From: Stereum hirsutum FP-91666 SS1
Taxonomy: Eukaryota; Basidiomycota; Agaricomycetes; Russulales; Stereaceae
Direction of reading: 5' to 3'
NCBI RefSeq assembly: GCF_000264905.1
Contig: NW_006763141.1
Location: 1,555,512 to 1,619,511, forward strand
DNA length: 64,000 nt
A program made the translations under genes and the position numbers. Positions 34,850 to 46,064 of the stretch are shown here, piece by piece (position 1 is the first letter of the stretch; each line of letters begins with the position of its first letter). Below the pieces are notes generated by a model. It made no database searches and was not told where the DNA came from. It saw nothing but the letters and a program-made list of their open reading frames with translations.

Positions 34850-37800
34850 ATGGATCAACCACCAGCATTGAAACCAGAGGGTGTGGCGACGCCAGCCTCC
34901 GAATGGGCGGACGAAACCAATAAAATCCTCGGGAACGGCTCGTCGACGACGACAGACGCATCGGAACTCACTAAAAACCCCCGAGCGACAGCGACAGAGC
35001 AGCACAAACCCCAGCTCGTTCACGCGCTCAGCACACCTGGACTTGAACTTCCCGGTGCATTTCCTCGCGATGCAGTCGCGGAAAGCACCACAAATGCTGC
35101 CGATTCTCTCCCAGACGCAGACACGGTGAGGGCTACTGTTTTGGGTGTCACTGCGGATGCGGCAACACTAGCAACGACAGCGGTGGAAGCGGTGAAGGAG
35201 CAGCTTCCGGCGCAGGAAGATGTGGCACAAACCGTCAACAGCACGGGGGAGACGGTCGGGAGCTACGTTCCTGCGACGCATGACGTGACGAGCACACTCG
35301 CGAGCGTTGGGGAGGCGGCCGCTGGCTATATTCCTCAGGGACTGAAGGATACTGTCGCTGCATACCTCCGTACGTCCAGTCCCGCTCCTCCGTCTATTTT
35401 TGGATATTGATGCTCGCCACTTTGTTTTGCAGCGGGCACCACAGCGACCACGGACGCCATCTCTGCCTCGGATAACGATATTGCACACGAAAAGTCGTTG
35501 CCTACAGATGAGGGCAACAACCTTCTGTCTCATTCCATTCCCGACGCTACGAAATCTGAAACGGGACTCGCCCGTCTTCCGGACGACAACGGCTCGAGCA
35601 CGACGGGGAATGCACCAACTGTTACCGTTGGTGCAACAGGTCTCGGTGTTCCGCATGAAGCAGATCTTGGTAGTGGAACGACGAACGCGACAGCGGAAGG
35701 TGCGTGGTTTATTTCTTTGTATATTTCGTCTGTTCTTCTTTTCATCCGGGCACTTGGCTGCGGACTGTCCCGCTTACGATTTTTGGTTGACTGAACTGGC
35801 GCTGACGGTCGTGATTTGTTTTGCTTTTGCCCTTTCGCTTCCAAACACGCATCGCCTCGCGTCTATTTCTGCTCGACGATCCATCTCTGCGGCTGCGCAC
35901 CATCTCTTCATCATTAACCGCCACGTCCCGCCTTACCATATAACATCGCGCGCTTTCGGTCGGCCAACCCGTTTCGCCATTCACCCACTCACCTCGCCTG
36001 CATTTACTCTCTGCCCAACGCCGGTCTCTCGCTATGCCTTTCAAAAACGCACTCCGCCGTCTCTCAATATTCCATCGTTCGTCTGCGAATCTCACAACGC
36101 TAATGACATCATCGTCTATGCACTCGCCACCTCATGCTTCGCCCTCGCCCATTCACTCTGCGTCTACATCTGCGCTTCCGTCACCCTCGTCGCCCACGAC
36201 ATCGTCATCTTCATCGCCACCCATTCAACCTACTTCGGTTATTCGCCGCCGCGCATCCACTTCTGAATCCCGTTCTCACTCCCATTCGCGGGCTGATTCT
36301 CCGTCCCGTCGTCGTTCTCGCTCGGCATCTGTTTCGACATGTTCTACGACTTCGCTGGATTTACCCAACCCTTATTCGATTGATATGCATATCGAATCGG
36401 ATGGTGATAATGTTACTCCCGTGGATACGAATGCGGACGATTCATTCTCTTTCGACGCCAATAACTTCGCACATATTTCTACGTATCTCAATTCACCGCC
36501 GTCCGAACTCGACCACGCAAACAACACTCTTGCTGCTTCACACAACCTACCCAACATCACTTTCGACGCTCCTCCGCTGGACATGACCCTCACCAATCCA
36601 TCCCACCGCACCGACGGCTCCGAATCCACGTCAATCGACGCCGACTCCGTCTCTGGCTTCCCAAACCCATATTCCATCGACGGTCACGAACCACTGCCCG
36701 TCTCACATCCTATCCGTCGTCAATCGATGCAACCGTTTCAACTTGCGGCGCTTCTACCTCAACCGGTTCAATATCAATCGCAACGTCCACGCGATGATCT
36801 CGAACGACGACGACGACGACAATCGACGGCTGGGGCGTTGTCTGCGCGGGAATTGGTGGCTGCTTTGCCTGTGCCGTTATCGTTACCGTTACCTCTGTCT
36901 TCCTCTCCCTTTGGCCGGACCCGTGCGGTGTCGATGTCGGCTTCGAACATGGACGTATTCGTGCCTTTTGATTTCAACTTCGACCCGAATACAGATGCAG
37001 GAGCAGACTCGACCACGGCGGGAGGAGAGAGTTTGGTGGGAGGGGGAGAAGAGGAGAAGAGGTTGGCTGAGGAGGTGGCGGCGGGGGTGGCGGCTGCTAC
37101 GGCCGGGATGGGGTTGGGTAAGGCTGGGGAAGACGAGAACTTGGATAAAGGGAAGGGGAAGGCTGTTGAGACTGAGGTGGATGAGGCGGAGGATGAGGGT
37201 GAGTGATCCTCTTTTAGTTTATTCCTTTCTTTTGTTTCGCTTGTGGAGGTGATGGTTCTGGTGGATTTTTTTTCGGTGGCGTAATGATTGCGGATATCTA
37301 GACGAATGAGAGACTGACCTACTCCTTATATATGGTTCGTTTAGAAAACGACACTATAAGCCCGTTACCGCCCAAGGCTGTCGACCAAGGCGAAGGACTC
37401 GGGTTGGGTTTGGGATCTGTCGGAGGTTTGTCACTTTCCCCCCGTTTATCCTCGTCGTCTATCTTTGCATGCGAATTCATTGAACCTTTCATGTTGTCTT
37501 TTACAGCCGGCGCCACCGCCACACCTCCTCCTGCACCCGCCCTTCCGGCCTCCTTGATGCCAGGCCACCCGCAATCGAGCACTCCCCCTGTGCTTTCGAG
37601 TGCCCCGGGGTCACCTTTAAGTAAGGAGGAGTTTGGTACACCGACTACGACCTCACCGACGACGGGTGTACCATCGGTTGCGGCTCCAGAGCCCATTGTG
37701 CCGTCGGTTTCGCCTCCTGCGACGAATATACCGTCGGTCATGACTCCGGCCTCTGAAGTGAATGCGACGCCGATTATATTCGCGTCTACGACCCCGTCAG

Positions 37801-39819
37801 GCCCGAAGACGGGGATTCAGACCGTCGGTAAGCCGGGGACTGAGACGACGCCTCCGCCGACTATGAGGACCGAAACGGACACGACGGAGAATGCGGATAG
37901 GGATAGGGAATTGGATGCGGATGTCGAGCCTGCCGTCAAGAGCAATGAGGTTCAGATGGTGAGTTCTTCTTATTTCATGCATTCATGTCGAGTTTTCGTC
38001 CCCTACCTTTTTCGCTATTTCAAAACCTCCGTTCACTGAGCGGAGGCCCCCTTCGGCGATCACTTCGTGTATCGATCCTTTCCTTTCTTTTTCCTCATGT
38101 TGACCATGTTTCCTGCATGTGTCCTGTGTTTCCTCTCTGCGTTTGATCCTTGATTTTCCTCCCTGTTTTTCGGTCTATTCGTCGATGTCCGTGCCCTCCG
38201 ATGCCTGTCCCGATGCCTTCGCCTTGGACCGGACTGTTCGACGGAATGTTGCTGCTTCCGCTGGACCTGCCATCGCCCGTGCCCGTGCGCACGTTCACGA
38301 TGACCGTACCGGATTTTCTATACCGCCATTGCGGCCTATACCAATTCGACGTATTCGACTTCCATTCTCTTTCGTGCCTCCTCGCTGCGGACCCTTTCGT
38401 CTACAGACGGAGAATGGTGCGAAAGGGAGAAACGGAGGATACGTTCCCGCACCCGCTATCGACCTCTCGGCATTACATCCCGACTCTTCACCTGACTCTG
38501 CGGAACCTGCACACATCTCTCATGAGGCTTCCGACACCACGCCCATCCACCCATCCTCTTCGACATCGAAGGATACCCACACTCCTTCATCGTCCCACAG
38601 AGGCTCCATCACCGATATCTCGCCTCCCAAGGACGCTAATCCCCACTCCGACGATAAAACCACTGCGCTCGCTTCCACTGCCGCTGCCGCGGCCACAACC
38701 TCTTCTCCCTCCAAACCCGCCAAAGATCACGCTCCGCCCCCTTCCCATTTCCTCCGCACATCGTCTTCATCTTCGTCGTCTTCGTCTTCTAGCTCCTCGT
38801 CTGACGAGGACAAGGGAGATGGAGCTCGGTCACATCCTACTACGCCGACTGGGGAACAGTTAGCCATGGGGACGACGACGGGGACGACGACCGAGGGGAA
38901 TATGACGGCTAGTCCGCCTTGGGCACATAATGCACCGGCGGCGGATACTCCACATCATGACTCCGCACCGAGCGACTCGGACTGCAAGACCTCGAAATCA
39001 TCCCATGCTGACGGTCCGAACGGTGAGACGAAAGGGGAGGAGAAAGCGTCCACGAATGCTGCACTCCATGAGCGAGAGCAGGGCCAGCGCGAGCTTGACG
39101 TGCCGAGGATCAATCTGAAGGCACGGGAGTGGAAGACATGGAAAGGAATCGACGATCGAACGAGTGCGGGGGACTATGGCTCGCATCACGCCGTGGGGAG
39201 GGATGCGGACCGACAGATGGCAGATGGGGACGACGACGACGTTGATGATATGGAGAAGGAGAGGGCGGCAGCGAGGGAGGAGAAGATGGCGAATGAGGCG
39301 GATGATGTGGATCTGGGGGGCGAGATTGGCAAGGGCGGGACGTGGACGAGGGCTGATGGAAGTCAAGTGCCACCATCAGGGCAGGGTATCGATAAGAGTG
39401 ATGATTACGGCGAAGGTAAGGGCGGTGAGCAGCAGGAACACCCGGACCAGCAGTACAAGACGAAGGCACCGGACAGGGCACAAGAGGGCACGGCCAAGGC
39501 GGAGCGGGATAAAGCGGAAGCTGACAAGCGGAAACGCGTACTTGAACGTGAACAGGAACGGGACGCGAAGGAGAGGGAGGCGAAGACGAAGGCGGCGTCG
39601 ATGGGGCCTCCCGGGGCGGCTGCGCTGGCTGGGGTGGGAGAGAAGGATACGAAGGAGGAGGCGCCGGAGGGATTGAAGGATGGAGGGGCGCCGACGACGC
39701 CGCTTAAGAAGCCGAGGTTTATGGATCGGGTCAAGGGGGAGATCAAGGCCTTGAGTGGAAAGTTTGGGGGCGATAAGGCGAAGGCGGAGGAGGGGAAGAA
39801 GATGGTTCATGGTGAGTAG
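34850..39819 (+). CDS. large disordered Ser/Thr/Pro- and charge-rich protein, 6 exons, 978 aa (long isoform)
   Basis: Long-isoform exons: 34850-35369, 35433-35699, 36995-37198, 37345-37425, 37507-37958 and 38407-39819. Phases join to 978 residues. The start reads M-D-Q-P-P-A-L-K-P-E-G with T-P-A-S-E-W-A-D-E-T-N-K-I. Further on come P-G-L-E-L-P-G-A-F-P and Y-I-P-Q-G-L-K-D-T-V-A-A-Y-L-P. A 14-residue poly-Ser run lies in exon 6, followed by a long K/E/D-rich coiled stretch. The end is M-D-R-V-K-G-E-I-K-A-L-S-G-K-F, a basic amphipathic tail. This start and tail recur in an agaricomycete family that looks like LEA or hydrophilin-type proteins; I know no proven function. Introns 2 and 5 are long (1295 and 448 nt) and almost or wholly free of AG, with in-frame alternative starts inside them. 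The reading frame could continue past 39819 if GTGAGT at 39813 is used as a donor. Confidence 0.75.
35700..36994 (+). other. 1295-nt intron with a 1,293-nt AG-free tract holding a nested in-frame ORF
   Basis: Begins with donor GTGCGT at 35700 and contains no AG dinucleotide until the acceptor AG at 36993-36994. Branch-like sites near the 5' part include CTGAC (about 35801) and GCTAATGAC (about 36099). From ATG 36034 an open frame of 320 codons runs in frame into the exon at 36995. Its product is Ser/Pro/Arg-rich with two P-N-P-Y-S-I-D repeats. Because AG is excluded it uses only TCN for Ser, GAA for Glu, CAA for Gln and AAA for Lys. Immediately after 36994, AG becomes very frequent. Confidence 0.8.
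36034..37205 (+). CDS. alternative first coding exon (short isoform) nested in intron 2 of the 34850 gene
   Basis: Starts M-P-F-K-N-A-L-R-R-L-S-I-F-H-R and stays open to the TGA at 37203-37205, or is spliced at 37198 into the same downstream exons as the long isoform. It shares the reading frame of exons 3-6. The sequence shows protein-like features: a basic N-terminus, S/P-rich repeats, R-R-R-A-S-T-S-E-S-R-S and a duplicated P-N-P-Y-S-I-D. I infer an internal promoter or alternative start. It could instead be a chance consequence of an AG-free, TAG-free tract, although TAA and TGA are absent from the frame as well. Confidence 0.5.
38046..38404 (+). other. second AG-free tract (359 nt) before the acceptor of the last exon
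   Basis: Within the intron 37959-38406 no AG occurs between 38046 and 38404, and the next AG (38405-38406, CTACAG) is the acceptor that keeps phase. The frame through this tract is open from an ATG at 38185 and runs in phase into exon 6, mirroring intron 2. Confidence 0.75.
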
Positions 39820-42800
39820 GCATATTCATCGCTTCAAGGCCGAGTTGAGCAGTACGAAGAGAAGCCTATGGTTGGATGAAAGAGTAGATGGTTAGGTGTG
39901 ATGTACGATACGGTACCGATTTTTTTTTTTTGGTGTGTCGTTTGGCTTCGTCATGTTTGTTATGGTTGTGCGTGTTACTTCATTGGACGTTCCATATCAT
40001 CAGGTACGGACTTGCTTTCGGACACGGACACGGACACGATCTTGGTCTCTATGATAAACAAGTAGTATACTCGGTCATTGCACTACTAGGCAGGAGTAGT
40101 CGGTTATCCCTTGAACCGTATTGGTTTGGTGATATAATTGTTCGGTCTTTGCGTCGGTGTTAGCCTCGTCATCTCCCCTTGAAGATACTATATCTCGATG
40201 TCCCCTCGTCCAAATAATTTTCAGTCGGTGTCTTTCCAACTACACCTCGACCCTCCGAATACGGCCTCATAGAGCGAACAACGCTATCATAGGCATCAAG
40301 TTCGAATTCAGGGTCGAGCTTTGTGGCGGTGAATCAAGTTGTGGCGTCAAACTTGGTGCCATGTTCTCGGTTCGAGCCACGTGGCGTTGACTGGACGCCG
40401 AGCTCTCGAACTGAACTCGAACATGCTTCGTCTCAACTTCCTGCCTTCCCTCCATTGACTCGCTATTCTGATTATCGTTCTATTCATATTAGACAGCTCT
40501 AAGCTTCCGACGTTCAAGAACCAAGGACACGGGGATCTTGTGTAATGTCGGTGAAAAGCACAGTCACCAGTGTTGGCCCAAAGTTGAACTTCGTTCCTCG
40601 TCTTGTCTTCGTCTGATAACCTGGCGCTCATCCGGTGAGCTTTTACACGTCTTTCTCTCATTCTCAGCTATCTGTAAGTAATTTCTTGGATGAAATACGC
40701 CATTTTTTCTAATAACGAGTTCGAAGCTGCTGGGCTTCATTCTTCACTCCCCGCAGTCGCCTTCGGCGACGGCGACATCCGTATTCCTCAAATGTAATAA
40801 GATGCTAGCATCTACAAGTCAGGATAGAAGCTCTCGAACTCTAGAGCTCGCCTGTAACCTTCGGGAAAAGTCTTTTTATCAGGCTTTATGACTCCAGCAG
40901 TGCGTGGAAGGCCGTGCCATGCTGACCTCTTTTCACACGGGCATGTCGGCTTTCCCCACTTCTTGGGCCTTTCATGGGTTCTATGGGACGCGAGTGATAT
41001 GGTTTGGATGCTCTTCCTTGTATGTAGAAGATGTTCAAAGACTCACACCTCGAAAAAGGTGGCCGCACAGTTCTGAATTGGCCGTTTCCTCGGACCTGCT
41101 CACGTGTCAGAGGGCGTGTGTAGCTCTGTGAGCCTGAGACGAGCGAGATTAGCTTAGAGTCTGGCTGGTGCCATGTCTCAGTATCATTCAGGAGTATTCA
41201 TTGCTACAAGCTTTCTTGAACACCAGACCCGCTTCCTATACTTTTATCAGCCTCTACAGCTCGCTTCTTGGCATCGGCTTCTTGTGGCACTGTCGCCTTC
41301 ATCGAGTGAAAACTCCAAAATACCAAACAGTGGGCATTTTTCATTGAGCGGCATACGAAACATCAATGCATGTCGACGGTACGTTAGCCGTCGCCTCTCG
41401 ATTCACAGCTTTGCCGTTCTCAAAGACCCGACCTATGGCTATCTCCCGGTACGGAGCATATCATTCTTCGTCTGCCATGTGCATGATCGCAGCTTACCTG
41501 CGAGTACAGACCGGAATGCCCTCTTGGAAGATTATATTCAGACCTGCGCTAAAGCTTGGCTGTGGGTTCAGATACACAAAAACGCCCATACTCTGGCAGG
41601 CTCTCCCGCTCAGGATGTGCAGGACCACACTCGGCCAAATCAGCGCCTTCATGATATATTGACAAAATTTCTGCTGAATGTCTGCTATCGTGATGACGAG
41701 GGTGTATGTTCTCCCCCATAGGCCATAGATCACCGGTCTCTGCGCAAGGATGCGGTCTCGTGTTCCCAGGTCAGGGCGCTTACTCCGCGACGCCACTCCG
41801 AGAACCTCCAGTCTGGTATTCTCATGGGTGAGATCATCAATCGCCTTGTTGCACGGTAAGCACACAGGTGCGATCCCAAATCTACAGAGATAAATAGGAG
41901 CAGATATCTGTACCTGAGGCGCATTCAATTGGCCAGCTTTCGGAACCTATGCTTCCACCTGCGTCGATTGTGTAACTTAAGCATGCATCAATTCGGCTTC
42001 GTTATATTTTTTCCACGTAGGGACACGGCATTCTGGAGCCAACCAGACGGGAGTGTGGAAGCTATAGTAAGGGCCAGTCCTGATATATCTGCTTTTACAT
42101 GAAATTAATTTCCGCTCACGAGCAAGCTTGCTGCGCATCCCGATAGTATCCAGTATGGCGACAGATACACTGCGCCATTCGGGTCTCCGTGGGGCGCATA
42201 CTGGTTGAGGCATTGGGAAAGTCCGAGCTTGCCTCACCTATGAGACGAGCCCTGAGAGATCAAAGTTCACAGAGTTGCGGATATAGGAAGGAAGATAGAC
42301 GCCTGTAGGTTTTCCTGGCCTATCTTTGCACCTAAAGGCACTCCTCCATGGTGACATTGGTATAAGCATCACCTGGATCGTCGGATGCGCGGTATGAGCG
42401 CGATGTTGTTTAGCCTGCTGCCCTCTCCTGGTATCCCAAAGATCAAAATCCACTTCCGTTGAAGACAACTGAATAGTTAGGTAGGCCGTCCTTTCACAAA
42501 GTTAACAAATCACTTTCAATCGTACTATATGATCTCAGGAGTAGGACTTACTATTGTGATGTTCTGCCTCCAATCTTCATATTACACTCGGTCTCACCGG
42601 ACTAGTATGCGCGTGTATTTTCCTCACGTACAAGTTACCGTAGTGCGAGGACGAAAACGGAGCACAAACATAAGCTAGCGTGGCACAGTGATATTGGATG
42701 TTCCTCCGACTATTTGGTCGACTTCCAAGGAGCTCGCACGTCCGTCAAGGAGAGCTACAGCATTCGTGCTCATACATGCATGGCCAAATCTCTCGCGGTC

Positions 42801-44857
42801 TGTTGAACTCCCCGTTCCGTTGTAGACATGACCTGGACGAGAGCATGCCTCAAACTCGTGATCTTTACGTCTCTTCTTTTGGCATCGTATTCTACACGGT
42901 CAATCGTGCCAAAATCCTGAAACCGGCGCGATGATCAGAAGGTCTGGGTCTTGAAATACCTGGCCAGTCGCACCGATCTTTTCCTCATGCAAAAAAATAC
43001 ACGCTCCATCACACGGGCGTCCTTTAGTAGTAGCACACTTACACTAAGGATGGGGAGTACTGGCGGGGCGCAATGTTATAAGTTTCCGCACGTTTCATGA
43101 GGTGAGATCGCTGTGAAATAGACTATGAACCCTACACTGATCATTAACCTAATCGCGGCTTATACCCCGTGGAATTCCGCATTGTTTGCTGCGTGTTCAT
43201 CATGATTCGCCCTAGGTTGGTGTGAGCGTTGGACATGTATATGGGAGCAGTCAAGTGCGTCTCAACTTAGACGCGAACCAGTGACTCCTTCCGCACCCGA
43301 CTTTCAGCGAGGGGTGGAATATATCTACCGAGGACATGCGCGGCGGTCCGTCATGCAAAGGCTCTAGAATTCCAATTGTAGCGGCCTCAGTAGGCCAAGC
43401 AAAGGGGGTATATTTTGGCAGGTATGCGCACTTCCATGATATATAGTGATGGTTTTTGAGTTTGAGCCTGTTGAACAGCCTACTAGCTGAGGCGTTATAA
43501 ATTTAGGTCGCTGTCAACCAATAATTGCTGGACGGACATCAAATAATGCTATAGCAGGCACATACCACTTCCATCGACTTCTCAGACCGTTACGAGCTCT
43601 ACGCTGTGCACAATATCCGTGGTCTACAAAAGCCGAGACTCCTCCGAACTCCTTCTCAGCATTTCAACGAACAGAATACAACTTCGCCTCTTGGCCTGAG
43701 GAAGCGCATGGGAAATAAAGAAAGAGAGAAGAGATAGCAAGCGGTCCTCGTGCAAGACGTCTGGAGGAGCGGGTAATATCTTTACAAGTTCTTCATCGTG
43801 GGTATGACACCATTTCTCAAAAGGGTACATCAATAGACAAAAAGAAGACCATGGGGCGAGATACGAACATGGGATTGAGTTCATCTCGTCTCTCGCATAG
43901 AGGAAGAGGCACTTGCACCTTCCTGATGATCTAACAAAGGCTTGCAGCGGGGGAATCTCGGACGGTGTTCCTACTAGCTGTAGGTTGACGTTCTCCTTCA
44001 ATGAATGCCAGCTCAAATGTTCGGTAGAGTGTATTCCGAGAAAACTGACACCGAATTCAATTCAAAATACTTCCGCCAAGAGGTCAGCCAACACGATCGC
44101 AGAAGTACAAATCCGGTACAGAAGAGCGGGCGAATTTGAGTCTACCCCCATACTGGATATTGTCGCCGTCTTGGAACCATAGCTCCGTCACGACCCACAT
44201 AGGCCCGCAGGGGTTAGGGAGTGGGAACATTTCAATAGCGTCCGAAGAGCGAGCGACGACACTCCGCCATCAGCGGGTTCGCGAGCTTGACGTAGACATA
44301 GAGTACAACCGTTTGTACCTCCACAGGGTTCCAGATGGCGACGCAGCTCCACAACGCAACGAAATAAAACACATGGATGTACGGAGTCTTCCGAGGAAGG
44401 CGACTTTCGCAGTCCTATGAGCCTCTAGAGCCAAACACACCAGGAAGAAGTTTTCCCGGCGTCGCGATTTCACACATTGTTGAAGCAAACAATCTCGAAG
44501 TGCCGGATTCGACACATGGTCGTAAGATAGACGAAGATGGATTCTGAAGGCTCACAGCCGCCTAACGGCAAAAGTGCGAGAGCTTTTGTCCGCTATCCAT
44601 TGAGCAGTATGGCAGTTAAGATAGGTCATACCACCTGGGCCCGGGTACAGTCAGACGAGCAAGAGAGAAAGGCCATAACGCCAAAGACAGATGTACTAAG
44701 GCGTAGGAAGGCCAACAGTCACTGCCAACTCCATCATGCCGGTTTTGAGCAGCTAAACTCGCAAGGCATTACCCAATTCACTGTTAAGCCTTTTATGTGA
44801 GCACTACGTGGGAGCCGCAAGCGCTTAAAAGGGTGGAGAATGAAATTAACCTGTATG
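39820..44857. other. gene-poor stretch with no supported gene
   Basis: About 5 kb. Frames such as 41173-41721 (+) and 41494-41928, 41977-42237, 42238-42468 and 43624-44016 (-) overlap each other and carry no complete domain. Some reverse-strand snippets (for example G-L-W-G-R-T-Y-T-L-V near 41.7 kb and D-L-W-D-T-R-R-G-Q near 42.4 kb) look vaguely protein-like. They may be decayed exons, but I could not build a gene from them. Confidence 0.4.
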
Positions 44858-46064
44858 TCAGAGCACAACGCGGAACGCGTTGAGAACACGCCTATCCTCC
44901 GCTGACAGAGGCATATACGTGTGGCCGTTCTGCGCGCCGCCGGGTGGTTGATGGCCACGGTTTGGGTCATGATACTGCGGAGAGGCGGTAGCGGATGATC
45001 CATTCATGGGCACAACTGTCGAAAGCCTTGGCAAGGGCGTCCTGGAAGGGTGCTGGTGGACACTCGAATGAGATGAGCCAGAGTACTGATACGATGATGA
45101 TGGTGGAGGTGGTGAGAAGGGGCGAGAGGGGGCAGAGTATTGGATGTTAGACGTTGTAATGCTATAAATCGAATCCTCGTCATCGGTGTCGCATTGGGAG
45201 GCGTCGTTCTGCCGGTAAGGCCCTTTACTCGAGACGAAAATACCATCTGGAACACGGATAGTTCGAAGATAATCATAGTTATCGATGACTGGGAGCCGCG
45301 TATAGTCGTTTCCCTGTGCGTACCAAAGAATATCGCGTGAGCGAGAGTACCAAACGAGGGAAACCCACCCTTACCGCGAAGTAGGCGACAATATGCCACT
45401 TCTTGGGAGCAGTTTGGCCGGGAAAGTATACCTGCGTCGAGTACGTCTGCTTCGTGAGCCCGTCCGGTTTTGAAGGTCGGTCCTGGCGGCGAGTTGGAAG
45501 AGGGGGAACAGATCCTGGATCGAGCGCTCGACGGGCACTGAAGTGTGAAAGTGATCGGCATCAGGACTTCATTCAACAAAGGAACAAATCGAAACTTACC
45601 GTCGAGCAGCCTTTATGTCCCGCTCCTCCTGAGTTGTCTCCACCTTCTCCTCATAGAAGAGGTAATCACCTCTCATACGGCTCTGGGACCTAGAATGCAG
45701 CAGGGTCGACAGCTTCAAAATGAAGACCTGGAACAATATAGCGAGTAGAAAAAGCTGCTTACCATCTCCTTCCATCTGTCCACCTCTCGAGGCCACCCTT
45801 GAACTCAGCCTCTTCCCACACAAAAACGTTTCCGGAACCGAGTTGGTCGCGTTCAGCAGGAGACAAGCGTCGAGTAATTAATGGTAGGACATTGAGCCTG
45901 ACAGCTACACCAAGCTGGTAAGAACAAACCCTAGTATGCTGATCATGTTGGGACGCACCTTCCAGAACGACATGCGCGTCCTTAGCGTCACGAATATGGA
46001 GGTTAGGGTGTGTCGTCGAGCCAGTGGGGACTGGTCTGCGCAAATCAGGTGATCTGTGGGACAT
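44858..46064 (-). CDS. Gti1/Pac2 (WOPR-domain) transcription regulator, 5 exons, 318 aa
   Basis: Reverse-strand exons: 46064-45959, 45904-45763, 45689-45600, 45537-45375 and 45313-44858. Introns are 54-75 nt and phases join to 318 residues. The WOPR domain is complete in two halves. The first has D-A-H-V-V-L-E-A-V-R-L, LPLITRRL, GNVFVWEE, G-L-E-R-W-T-D-G-R-R-W-S and R-M-R-G-D-Y-L-F-Y-E-E. The second has K-P-D-G-L-T-K-Q-T-Y-S, KKWHIVAYFA and R-V-P-D-G-I-F. WOPR proteins (Gti1, Pac2, Wor1, Ryp1) bind DNA and control morphogenetic and nutritional switches in fungi. The tail is Ser/Pro/His-rich with poly-Pro. No single long ORF shows this gene; it appears only when exons are joined. The target genes here are unknown. 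Confidence 0.88.

Noticed and set aside
36134..36586. 150-codon + frame overlapping the AG-free tract in another phase
   Set aside because: Shadow of the 36034 frame; Arg/Leu/His translation typical of out-of-frame reading of a Ser/Pro-rich sequence.
39164..39676. Arg-rich 170-codon + frame and long reverse frames over 39.0-39.8 kb
   Set aside because: Out-of-phase shadows of the K/E-rich last exon of the 34850 gene.
41173..41928. 182-codon + frame and 144-codon reverse frame
   Set aside because: They overlap each other, neither has a domain or good splice context; kept only as part of the unexplained gene-poor stretch.
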